Shown here: positions 6,793 through 14,083 of the stretch, piece after piece
Layout: the number at the start of each line of letters is the position of its first letter
Position numbering within the stretch: position 1 is the stretch's first letter
The notes under the pieces: generated by a model
What the model was told of the DNA's origin: nothing
What the model saw: the letters and a program-made list of their open reading frames with translations, nothing else
The model's database searches: none
Position numbers and translations under genes: made by a program
NCBI GenBank assembly: GCA_041552775.1
Contig: JBFEKH010000037.1
Location: 1-18,519 of the forward strand
From: Allopontixanthobacter sp041552775
GTDB taxonomy: Bacteria > Pseudomonadota > Alphaproteobacteria > Sphingomonadales > Sphingomonadaceae
Length of the DNA stretch: 18,519 bases
Direction: 5' to 3'

Positions 6793-7548
6793 TTGGATTA
6801 CGGACTGACCGGCAAGGTGGCCATCGTTACAGGGGGGACTCGTGGAATCGGCCGTGCGATTGCCCTTTCACTCGCAGCAGCAGGTTGTCGCACCTATGTG
6901 TGCGCGCGTTCCGATCCTGGGGATCTTCCCGACGCACTCGAATACCGGACATTGGATGTCCGTGACGCAGATGCTGTCGATTCCTTTATGGTCGAAGTGG
7001 CGGCGGAAGCTGGCTCAGTTGACATTTTGATCAACAACGCCGGCGGCTCCCCTGCAAGTGATGCGGCAACCGCAAGTCCTCGATTTGCCGATGCAATTAC
7101 CAAGCTGAATATGCTTGCTCCTTATTACTTGGCCCGTGCGGCGCATCCGCACATGAAGGCTGCTGGCGGTGGAGCGATTGTAAATATTGCCAGCGTGTCG
7201 GGCATCCGGCCGTCGCCAACTACCGCAATCTATGGCGCATCCAAGGCCGGCTTGCTGAGTCTGACCAAGAGCCTGGCGCAGGAGTGGGGCCCTGATCGCA
7301 TTCGAGTGAATGCAATCATCGTCGGTCTGGCCGAGACTGAGAATTCTGAAGAGACGTATGGCGATAAGGCGGCGCGTGCACGCATCGCAAAATCATTGCC
7401 ACTGGGGCGAATGGTCCAGGGAGAGGATGTCGCCCGCGCGGTCCTCTATCTGGCGTCGGAAGCATCCGACTATGTCTCTGGTGCACACCTCAATGTGGAT
7501 GGTGGGGGCGAGCGCCCGCTATTCCTCGATCTAATCAAGGAAGGATGA
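6793..7548 (+). CDS. SDR-family NAD(P)-dependent oxidoreductase (resembles the Rv3549c type)
   Basis: This classical short-chain dehydrogenase has 251 residues from the TTG start. The cofactor motif TGGTRGIG is at 13-20, NNAG at 81-84, and the catalytic S134, Y147 and K151 follow the YGASK pattern. I chose TTG at 6793 because GGGAGG lies 5 nt upstream and LDYGLTGKVAIVTGG is a normal SDR beginning. A GTG at 6760 is possible and adds 11 residues. The C-terminal ending GGGERPLFLD is, from memory, like the SDR encoded next to echA20-ipdABC in M. tuberculosis. Its substrate is unknown. A hydroxyl-to-ketone step on a steroid or on a C/D-ring CoA thioester is inferred. It is the first gene of the plus operon, 3 nt before hsaC. 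Confidence 0.9.
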   Translation: MDYGLTGKVAIVTGGTRGIGRAIALSLAAAGCRTYVCARSDPGDLPDALEYRTLDVRDADAVDSFMVEVAAEAGSVDILINNAGGSPASDAATASPRFADAITKLNMLAPYYLARAAHPHMKAAGGGAIVNIASVSGIRPSPTTAIYGASKAGLLSLTKSLAQEWGPDRIRVNAIIVGLAETENSEETYGDKAARARIAKSLPLGRMVQGEDVARAVLYLASEASDYVSGAHLNVDGGGERPLFLDLIKEG

Positions 7549-7551
7549 GGC

Positions 7552-8502
7552 GTGGCGATTGAAGAACTAGGCTATGTCATTGTCGAGACTACGCAGGCTG
7601 AACAGTGGGATGTGTTCATGACCGATGTCGTAGGCGTGATGCGCGTTGATGGTCCCGAAGATAAAGCGCGGCATTACCGTATCGATGGTCGCCCTTTCCG
7701 GTTCCGGGTTGTTCCGGGAAAGCAAGAGAGATTGACCGCAGCGGCATATCGGCTTGATTCACGCGCTTCGTTTGACGCGATGGTCGCCAGACTTGCTGAT
7801 GCGGGTCATGCCGTAGCGCAAGGCACCGCAGATGGTGCATCAATCCGGGGCGTTGACGCATATTTTGCGGTTAATGATCCTGCTGGCAATGGTCTTGAAT
7901 TCTACATCGGCGACCGCAGCGACGATGTGGAATTTGTATCTTCGGTGGGGGTCGAAGGCTTCGTAACCGGCAATATGGGTCTCGGACATGCGGTGTTTGC
8001 AGCACCTGATTTTGAGGCATCACACAGCTTCTATCGCGAAATCCTTGGCTTTCACGACACTGACCTGCCGCATTTCAGCTTCTCTCCCGATCCGGAAGAT
8101 CCCGGTATGCGGTTTGCATTCATGCACGCGGATAATGGTCGGCATCACTCGATCGCCATCGGGGAAACACCCAATCCACCATCGGGGTGCGTTCACCTGA
8201 TGCTCGAAATGACCCGTCTTGAGGACGTGAAGGCGTGCCAAGTGCGCATGGCAGCCCACAATGTTCCGGAATCCGCTACACTGGGCCTCCATACGAATGA
8301 CCAGATGATCAGCTTTTACATGCAGACACCCTCGGGATTTGACCTCGAGGTAGGCGTCGACGGGCTCGTGATCGACCCGGCGACATGGGAAACCACCGCC
8401 CACAAGACCATCAGCGAATGGGGTCATGAATGGGCCTGGCAGAAAGCCATGGCGGAAGCTGCGGAAGAGCAAGCGGCTGCGGCCAGGGAGACATCTGAGT
8501 GA
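7552..8502 (+). CDS. hsaC: 3,4-DHSA extradiol dioxygenase (HsaC/TesB type)
   Basis: This 316-residue type I extradiol dioxygenase has two vicinal-oxygen-chelate domains (about 1-135 and 140-290). It cleaves the catechol made by HsaA at the 4,5 bond to give 4,9-DSHA, the HsaD substrate. The Fe(II) ligands are H146 (GLGHAVF), H215 (CVHLML) and E266 (FDLEVG), with active-site H199/H198 (RHHS) and Y256. These match BphC/HsaC spacing. The start is a GTG at 7552, with AAGGATGAGG directly upstream overlapping the SDR stop. A C-terminal Ala/Glu-rich tail (about 298-316) extends past the core. Its stop overlaps the ipdA start in GTGA. The steroid substrate is inferred from hsaA/hsaD and the Ipd genes. 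Confidence 0.93.
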   Translation: MAIEELGYVIVETTQAEQWDVFMTDVVGVMRVDGPEDKARHYRIDGRPFRFRVVPGKQERLTAAAYRLDSRASFDAMVARLADAGHAVAQGTADGASIRGVDAYFAVNDPAGNGLEFYIGDRSDDVEFVSSVGVEGFVTGNMGLGHAVFAAPDFEASHSFYREILGFHDTDLPHFSFSPDPEDPGMRFAFMHADNGRHHSIAIGETPNPPSGCVHLMLEMTRLEDVKACQVRMAAHNVPESATLGLHTNDQMISFYMQTPSGFDLEVGVDGLVIDPATWETTAHKTISEWGHEWAWQKAMAEAAEEQAAAARETSE

Positions 8503-9380
8503 CACTCGACAAACGAATGACGCCTGCTGAAATAGTGGGGCAATTGCGCGACGGTATGACGCTTGGCGTCGGGGGCTGGGGGCCGCGGCGCAAGCCAATG
8601 GCACTTGTCCGTGAAATTCTGCGCTCTGACCTGAAAGACCTGACCGTTGTTTCCTATGGCGGCCCCGACGTGGGGATGCTGTGCGCTGCTGGTAAGGTCA
8701 AAAAGCTCGTTTTCGCATTTGTCTCGCTTGACGCAATCCCGTTGGAGCCCTGGTTCCGCAAAGCGCGCGAAGCAGGCGACATCGAGGTGCTCGAACTTGA
8801 TGAAGGTATGTTCCAGTGGGGGCTCAAGGCGGCAGCATTCGATCTGCCCTTTTTGCCGACCCGCGTGGGATTGGGCACCGATCTGATTGAGCTGGGCAAT
8901 CTCAGGACTGTCCAGTCTCCTTATGACGACGGTGAAGTCATGGTGGCGATGCCAGCGCTCAAGCTGGATGCTGCGATCATTCATGTGCATCGCAGTGATT
9001 ATCGCGGCAATGTGCAGGCGCTCGGTCCTGACACTTACTATGACGAATGGTTCGCAAAGGCGGCGGATCAATGCTTCGTTAGCTGTGAAGAATTGGTCGC
9101 TGCAATGGAGGATTCCTACCCTGAAGATGCGCGCGCCAACACCTTCGAACGTTGCTTCGTAACTGGCGTAACCGAGGCGCAGGCAGGCGCCCACCCCACT
9201 TCGATGCCGCCTAGCTACGGGCACGACATGGGGTGGCTCACAAAATATGCCGGAGCAGCAAAGGATCCAGGTGACTGGTCCGCTGTAGCTGCTGATCTGG
9301 TTGGCGATTCCGAAGAAGCTTACCTTGCTTCTGTCGGCGGCAAGGAGGCGGTTGGGGCACTACCCCTGCCGATTTACTGA
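8499..9380 (+). CDS. ipdA: COCHEA-CoA hydrolase (ring C opening), subunit A
   Basis: This 293-residue class I CoA-transferase-fold alpha subunit carries the glycine-rich GVGGWG at 23-28. In M. tuberculosis IpdAB is not a transferase but a hydrolase that opens the last carbocyclic ring (ring C) of the COCHEA-CoA intermediate. E102 in LDEGM lies near where I recall the catalytic glutamate of IpdA. The GTG start overlaps the hsaC stop (GTGA, 8499-8502), and an in-frame ATG at 8517 (MTPAEIV) is a possible alternative. ipdB follows with a TGATG junction. The pairing with ipdB, ipdC and echA20 distinguishes it from generic 3-oxoacid CoA-transferases. Confidence 0.92.
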   Translation: MTLDKRMTPAEIVGQLRDGMTLGVGGWGPRRKPMALVREILRSDLKDLTVVSYGGPDVGMLCAAGKVKKLVFAFVSLDAIPLEPWFRKAREAGDIEVLELDEGMFQWGLKAAAFDLPFLPTRVGLGTDLIELGNLRTVQSPYDDGEVMVAMPALKLDAAIIHVHRSDYRGNVQALGPDTYYDEWFAKAADQCFVSCEELVAAMEDSYPEDARANTFERCFVTGVTEAQAGAHPTSMPPSYGHDMGWLTKYAGAAKDPGDWSAVAADLVGDSEEAYLASVGGKEAVGALPLPIY

Positions 9381-10171
9381 TGACTATCACGCTCGCAGAA
9401 CTGTGCATCACCGCCTGTGCGGAAGCATTCCGGACCAACCGGGAAATCATTGGAACTGGCATTGGTCCTGTCCCCCGCCTCGGTGTAAGCCTGGCCAAAT
9501 TGACGCATTCGCCCGGCCTGATGATGACCGATGGCGAAGCCTTTCTGGTCGAACAGCCAATCCCGCTTGGCCCGCGCGGCGACTATGTTCCCAAGAAAGC
9601 GGGCTATCTACCGTTTTCCCGCTTCTTCGACAGTGCGGTCTGGACTGGCCGCCGTCATGCGATGGTCACGCCGACGCAGGTGGACCGGTTCGGTCAGACG
9701 AACCTTTCAGCGCTGGGCGGAACGCACCAGCAGCCCAAGATCCAGATGCTGGGCGCGCGCGGTTTCCCTGGCAACGGTATCTATCACGCCAATTCGATGT
9801 TCATTCCGGGCCATTCAACCCGCGTATTCGTTGAAGGCGAGGTCGATCGCGTCTCCAGCCCTGGGTACAATCCGGCACGGCGGATCGCAGGCGGCAACTA
9901 CTCGGCGATCGACTTGCAGCGGGTCGTTACCAACCTGTGTGTCATGGATTTCGATGGGCCGGGCAATGCCATGCGTGTGCGCACCCTGCATCCCGGAGTC
10001 ACATTCGATGAAGTTCAAGACGCAACCGGTTTTGACCTGATCGACGCCGTTGAAGGCGAGACTGCCCTGCCTTCAGAAGAGCAATTGGTCATTATCGCTA
10101 GCCTCGATCCCCACGGGTTCCGGGCCAAAGTCTTCAAGGACAATCCCCTTGCGCGAAAGGAAGCAGCATGA
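9380..10171 (+). CDS. ipdB: COCHEA-CoA hydrolase (ring C opening), subunit B
   Basis: This 263-residue class I CoA-transferase-fold beta subunit has an N-terminal GTGIGPVPRLG segment (25-35). The Ser-Glu-Asn-Gly motif, whose glutamate forms the CoA thioester in true class I transferases, is absent. The corresponding stretch reads MTDGEAF at 49-55. This agrees with the hydrolase role known for IpdAB. Its ATG shares one base with the ipdA stop, and its own end overlaps the next start in ATGA. The two subunits are expected to form an alpha2beta2 assembly in the cytoplasm. Confidence 0.92.
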   Translation: MTITLAELCITACAEAFRTNREIIGTGIGPVPRLGVSLAKLTHSPGLMMTDGEAFLVEQPIPLGPRGDYVPKKAGYLPFSRFFDSAVWTGRRHAMVTPTQVDRFGQTNLSALGGTHQQPKIQMLGARGFPGNGIYHANSMFIPGHSTRVFVEGEVDRVSSPGYNPARRIAGGNYSAIDLQRVVTNLCVMDFDGPGNAMRVRTLHPGVTFDEVQDATGFDLIDAVEGETALPSEEQLVIIASLDPHGFRAKVFKDNPLARKEAA

Positions 10172-11070
10172 GCGATGAAATAGTTCCGTTCGTTGACGAG
10201 CCGCCAGCCTACGAGACCGATACACCCATCCTGTACGAGGCGAAGGACGGCATCGCCTACATCACGCTGAACCGGCCATCCGTGCATAATGTGCAGAACA
10301 GCCAGATGACCTATGCGCTGGATGATGCGTTCAAGCGGGCTGTCGATGATGATGATGTGAAGTGCATCGTGCTCAAGTCAGACGCGAAGCATTTTACCGC
10401 GGGCCATGACATTGGTTCGCCAGGCCGGGATTTCCACTCTAGCTTCGATCGGCGCCTGATGTGGTACGATCATGCCAATAAGGGCGGGGCGGAAAAAGCC
10501 TACATCCGGGAGCAGGAAGTCTATCTCGGCATGTGCAAGCGGTGGCGGAACATTCCCAAGCCAACCATCGCACAAGTCCACGGAGCTTGTATTGCAGGCG
10601 GACTGATGCTGGCCTGGATATGCGACCTGATCATCGCTTCGGATGATGCCTTTTTTCAGGACCCAGTTCTGCAAATGGGCTTTCCAGGCGTCGAATATTT
10701 CGCCCATTGTCACGAACTCAACCCACGCATCGCCAAGGAATTTCTGTTTCTGGGCGACCGGATGACAGCGGACCGGGCCTATCAAATGGGCATGGTCAAC
10801 CGTGTTGTTCCGCGTGACCAGCTTAGCGATGAAGTAGCGAAAGTTGCTGGCCGGATCGCCGAGCAGCCGCGCCTTGCATTGCAGCTCGCCAAACAAGCTT
10901 GCAACCACATGGAAGTGCTGGCGGGCAAGGATGCCGGCATCGATGCAAGCTTCGGATACCACCATTTTGCGCATGCCAATAATCAGCTTGTGAAAGGCGA
11001 CTACATCGCCGGTTTTGACGGCAAGAAAATGGCCGCGAAGAACAAAGCGCAAGAAGCGAAGAAGGGCTGA
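10168..11070 (+). CDS. Crotonase (enoyl-CoA hydratase/isomerase) family protein without canonical glutamates
   Basis: This 300-residue crotonase-fold protein has oxyanion-hole segments HFTAGHDIGS (75-84) and HGACIAGG (138-145). Aligned by eye to rat mitochondrial enoyl-CoA hydratase, the two acid/base glutamates (Glu144, Glu164) are M147 and V167 here, so standard syn-hydration is doubtful. D165 just before P166 is a possible substitute. An insert at about 84-115 lengthens the loop that often shapes the acyl pocket, and the C-terminus ends in a Lys/Ala-rich tail. It lies between ipdB (ATGA overlap) and ipdC (12-nt gap), so it probably handles a C/D-ring CoA thioester, by isomerisation, hydration by another residue, or retro-aldol type cleavage. 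The exact reaction is unknown. Confidence 0.85.
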   Translation: MSDEIVPFVDEPPAYETDTPILYEAKDGIAYITLNRPSVHNVQNSQMTYALDDAFKRAVDDDDVKCIVLKSDAKHFTAGHDIGSPGRDFHSSFDRRLMWYDHANKGGAEKAYIREQEVYLGMCKRWRNIPKPTIAQVHGACIAGGLMLAWICDLIIASDDAFFQDPVLQMGFPGVEYFAHCHELNPRIAKEFLFLGDRMTADRAYQMGMVNRVVPRDQLSDEVAKVAGRIAEQPRLALQLAKQACNHMEVLAGKDAGIDASFGYHHFAHANNQLVKGDYIAGFDGKKMAAKNKAQEAKKG

Positions 11071-11082
11071 GCGGAGCGCATT

Positions 11083-12171
11083 ATGTCCGATCCACTCTCC
11101 ACCCCTCTTACCGAGATGCTCGGCAGTCGGCTGCCTGTAATTCAGACGGCGATGGGCTGGATCGCGACCCCACAGTTGGTCGCCGCATCCAGCAATGCAG
11201 GTGCTTTTGGTTTCCTCGCGGCGGCAGTGATGAAACCAGCTGAATGCGCGGATGCAATCGCCGAACTGAAGGGGCTGACCGTCCATAATTTCGGAGTCAA
11301 TTTTCATAGCTTCCAGCCCGGTGCGAAAGACATTGTCGAGATCATTCTTGCGAATAGTGACCGGGTCCGTGCGGTGAGCTTCGGGCGCGGCCCCGATGCA
11401 GAGATGATCGCCCGCTTCCGCAAAGCCGGGATAATCTGCATTCCGACAGTGGGAGCAGTTAAACACGCGCAGAAGATGGTCGCACTCGGGTGCCAGGCTG
11501 TGACGGTTCAAGGCGGCGAGGGCGGCGGTCATACCGGTTCGGTCGCTACCACCGTACTCCTCCCGCAAGTGCTTGATGCGGTCGATGTGCCGGTTGCAGC
11601 CGCAGGCGGGTTTGCTGATGGTCGCGGATTGGCGGCAGCACTGGCGTATGGTGCGGCGGGCATTGCGATGGGTTCGCGCTTCATGATGACCAGCGACAGC
11701 CCTGTGCCAATTGCCGTGAAAGAGAAATACACCAGCGCCGCAACGGACGACATCTTCGTAACCGACAAGATTGACGGCATTCCGCAGCGCATGATCCGTA
11801 ATCCGATGATGGATAAGATAATGCGGGGCGGCGTGATGGCGAAATGGCAGCGCGGGCTGCTGGCTGGCATGGCGATGAAGCGCGAAACAGGCGCCAGCTG
11901 GGGCGAGATGATCTCTGCGGCGAGGCAGATGACTGCAGATGGCGGCAGGTCGATACCCGAAGCAATGCTGGCAGCTGCGGCCCCGGTGATGCTTCAAAAA
12001 GCCGTCGTCGAGGGCGATGCGATCGAGGGATTGATGTCCGCGGGCCTCGTTGCCGGACGGCTGGACAGCCTGCCCAGCTGCGAAGAGCTTCTCACTCAAA
12101 TCGAGGCCGAAGCGCGCGTTCGCATCGCGGCGCTTTGCGGCGTAACTCAACCAGAAAAAGGGGCAGCTTGA
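11083..12171 (+). CDS. ipdC: IpdC-type flavin-dependent reductase (nitronate monooxygenase fold)
   Basis: This 362-residue TIM-barrel flavoprotein of the 2-nitropropane dioxygenase/nitronate monooxygenase family has FMN-binding segments QGGEGGGHTG at about 146-155 and AAGGFADGRGLAAALAYGAAG at about 171-191, followed by IAMGSRF. In the actinobacterial pathway IpdC is a reductase acting on the HIP-CoA derived intermediate before ring D opening by EchA20, and its gene lies beside ipdAB. That context is repeated here. The ATG at 11083 has GGAG 6 nt upstream. The stop shares one base with the echA20 start (TGATG). A generic nitronate monooxygenase is the alternative, made unlikely by the neighbours. 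Confidence 0.9.
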   Translation: MSDPLSTPLTEMLGSRLPVIQTAMGWIATPQLVAASSNAGAFGFLAAAVMKPAECADAIAELKGLTVHNFGVNFHSFQPGAKDIVEIILANSDRVRAVSFGRGPDAEMIARFRKAGIICIPTVGAVKHAQKMVALGCQAVTVQGGEGGGHTGSVATTVLLPQVLDAVDVPVAAAGGFADGRGLAAALAYGAAGIAMGSRFMMTSDSPVPIAVKEKYTSAATDDIFVTDKIDGIPQRMIRNPMMDKIMRGGVMAKWQRGLLAGMAMKRETGASWGEMISAARQMTADGGRSIPEAMLAAAAPVMLQKAVVEGDAIEGLMSAGLVAGRLDSLPSCEELLTQIEAEARVRIAALCGVTQPEKGAA

Positions 12172-12920
12172 TGCCTATAACTTGCACCATAAAAGACCGC
12201 ATCGCGGAGATTGTTTTCGATGTTCCGCCGGTCAATGCATTCGACAGTGTGACGTGGAATTCGATCCCTGCGATTATCACTGACGCAGCAAAACGCGAAG
12301 ATGTGAATTGCTTGCTGATCCGTGCTGAAGGGCGCGGTTTTTGCGGCGGCGTTGATATCAAGGAAATGCAGGCTCACCCGGAGCGTATTACCATTCTCAA
12401 CCGCGGCAATTACCTGACCTTCAAGGCAATCCGGGATGCAGAAGTTCCAGTCGTGGTGGCGGTTCACAATTTCGTGATTGGTGGCGGGATCGGCATTTGC
12501 GGCGCGTCCGACACAATTATTGCCGCTGATGATGCATACTTTTCTCTGCCGGAGGTTGATCGCGGTGCGATGGGCGGTGCCAGCCACCTATCCCGCATGC
12601 TGCCGCTGCATAAGGTGCGAGCGGCATTCTTTACTGGCGGGACTATCCCGGCTGCGGAAGCATACCGTCTGGGCGCGGTCGAGAAAGTCGTTCCGCGTGG
12701 AGATCTCGAGAAAGAGGCGCGGGAGTTCTGCGCCATCATTGCAGGCAAATCACGCAAGGCGCTGGTGATTGCCAAGGAGGCCTTGAACGGCCTCGAACCG
12801 CGCGATGTGGATGCAGGCTACCGGTGGGAGCAGGGCTTCACTCTGGAGATGTATATGCATGAAGACAGTCAGAAATCGCGCGATGCTTTCGTGGAATCTG
12901 GCGAGAAGGCGAAGTTCTGA
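12171..12920 (+). CDS. echA20: EchA20-type ring D hydrolase, crotonase family
   Basis: This 249-residue crotonase-fold enzyme closely resembles M. tuberculosis EchA20 as I remember it. Shared features are the MPIT start, AEGRGFCGGVDIKEMQ at 52-67, LPEVDRGAMGGASHLSRM at 126-143, and YRWEQGFTLEM at 217-227. EchA20 hydrolyses ring D of the HIEC-CoA intermediate (a retro-Dieckmann type C-C cleavage) to give COCHEA-CoA, the IpdAB substrate. Only one of the two usual hydratase glutamates is kept (E128). The other position is G108. This fits a non-hydratase reaction. It is joined to ipdC and to the next dehydrogenase gene by TGATG junctions. A longer reading from 11844 is an artefact of the open frame through ipdC. 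Confidence 0.92.
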   Translation: MPITCTIKDRIAEIVFDVPPVNAFDSVTWNSIPAIITDAAKREDVNCLLIRAEGRGFCGGVDIKEMQAHPERITILNRGNYLTFKAIRDAEVPVVVAVHNFVIGGGIGICGASDTIIAADDAYFSLPEVDRGAMGGASHLSRMLPLHKVRAAFFTGGTIPAAEAYRLGAVEKVVPRGDLEKEAREFCAIIAGKSRKALVIAKEALNGLEPRDVDAGYRWEQGFTLEMYMHEDSQKSRDAFVESGEKAKF

Positions 12921-14083
12921 TGAACCTGGATTTCACGCCAGAGCAAGTTGCCTTCCGCGCCGAGATACGCGGATGGCTATCTGCCAATGTCCCGTCTGAA
13001 CCGCTGATTACTCTCGAATGCGAGGAGGGATTTCATCAGCACGTCGAGTGGGAACGCAAGCTTGCCTCGGGCAATTGGGGCATGGTCACTTGGCCCGAGG
13101 CTGTAGGTGGGCGCGGTCTTGATCTGATCGAGTGGCTGATTTTTGAAGAGGAATATTGGTCTGCGGGCGCGCCCTTGCGTGTGAACCAGAACGGTATCTT
13201 CCTGCTCGGCCCGACGATCATGGAATTCGGCACCGACGAACAGAAGAAACGTTTCCTTACGCCGATGGCTGCCGGTGAAGTTATCTGGGCGCAGGCATGG
13301 TCGGAGCCGGGTGCTGGCAGCGACATGGCTGCGATCACGACCACGGCCGTCCGTGACGGCGATCATTATGTGATCAACGGTCAGAAAACGTGGTCGAGCC
13401 GCGCCAGCTTCGGGGATTGGGGCTTCGGCCTGTTCCGCACGGAAGAGGGCAGCAAGCGGCACAAGGGGCTTTCGTTCATCCTGTTCGATCTCGAAACACC
13501 CGGCGTAACCCGTCGCCCGATCCGTCAGCTTCACGGTGATCCGGGTTTCGCCGAATTGTTCTTCGACGATGTGCGGGTTCCGGTTGAAAATTTGATCCAC
13601 GAGGAAGGCAAAGGCTGGAACGTTGCCATGGCCACTGCCGGATTTGAACGTGGATTGATGCTGCGCTCGCCTGGCAGGTTCCAAGCTGTGGCCAGGCGGC
13701 TGGTCGACCTGTTCCGCAAGCATGAGGCTGACGCGTCACCCTCGGCACGCGAGGCAGTCACCAAGGCATGGATGGACACGCAGGCCTACGCTTACAACAC
13801 CTACTCGGTTGCGGCCAAAATCATGGCGGGCGGCTCGATTGGCGCAGAGGCCAGCCTGAACAAGATTTTCTGGTCGGAGCTCGATCAAAGCATGAACCGT
13901 ACGGCGATGCACTTGCTGGGCGCAGCGGCAGAGTTGCGTAAATTTTCGGGCGGCTCGCAAAATGACTGGCTTGAAGGGTACATTTTCTCGCTCTCCGGCC
14001 CGATCTACGCCGGCTCCAACGAAGTCCAACGCAACATCACGGCCGAGCGTTTGTTAGGACTGCCACGGGTGGGAGCAGGCTGA
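12920..14083 (+). CDS. Acyl-CoA dehydrogenase, large (catalytic) subunit type (FadE30/FadE31-like)
   Basis: This full-length acyl-CoA dehydrogenase has 387 residues. The FAD/substrate middle-domain motif AWSEPGAGSD is at 126-135, INGQKTWSS at 152-160, and IYAGSNEVQRN at 362-372. The medium-chain type catalytic Glu position (YEGT) is Ala364, whereas E243 in GFERGLML occupies the helix-G position used by isovaleryl- and long-chain dehydrogenases, so E243 is the likely base. No R-x-Q-F-G adenine-binding arginine segment is seen, and the following gene has one. The pair therefore looks like the alpha2beta2 heterotetramers described for steroid FadE proteins. The substrate is probably HIP-CoA or the later MOODA-CoA. 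I cannot decide which. Confidence 0.9.
   Translation: MNLDFTPEQVAFRAEIRGWLSANVPSEPLITLECEEGFHQHVEWERKLASGNWGMVTWPEAVGGRGLDLIEWLIFEEEYWSAGAPLRVNQNGIFLLGPTIMEFGTDEQKKRFLTPMAAGEVIWAQAWSEPGAGSDMAAITTTAVRDGDHYVINGQKTWSSRASFGDWGFGLFRTEEGSKRHKGLSFILFDLETPGVTRRPIRQLHGDPGFAELFFDDVRVPVENLIHEEGKGWNVAMATAGFERGLMLRSPGRFQAVARRLVDLFRKHEADASPSAREAVTKAWMDTQAYAYNTYSVAAKIMAGGSIGAEASLNKIFWSELDQSMNRTAMHLLGAAAELRKFSGGSQNDWLEGYIFSLSGPIYAGSNEVQRNITAERLLGLPRVGAG

Noticed and set aside
8424..9224. 266-codon minus-strand frame
   Set aside because: It is antisense to the end of hsaC and most of ipdA, both with recognisable catalytic motifs. No domain is visible.
10378..12150. Long 590-codon open frame on the minus strand
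   Set aside because: It is antisense to the crotonase and ipdC genes and spans the gap between them. The translation is rich in His/Arg/Cys without any domain, as expected for a shadow frame in G+C-rich coding DNA.
11844..12920. 358-codon version of echA20 starting inside ipdC
   Set aside because: The first 109 residues are an Arg/Ser-rich out-of-frame reading of ipdC. The EchA20 domain begins at the ATG at 12171, which overlaps the ipdC stop in TGATG.
12977..13723. 248-codon minus-strand frame
   Set aside because: It is antisense to the large acyl-CoA dehydrogenase gene, with no recognisable domain.
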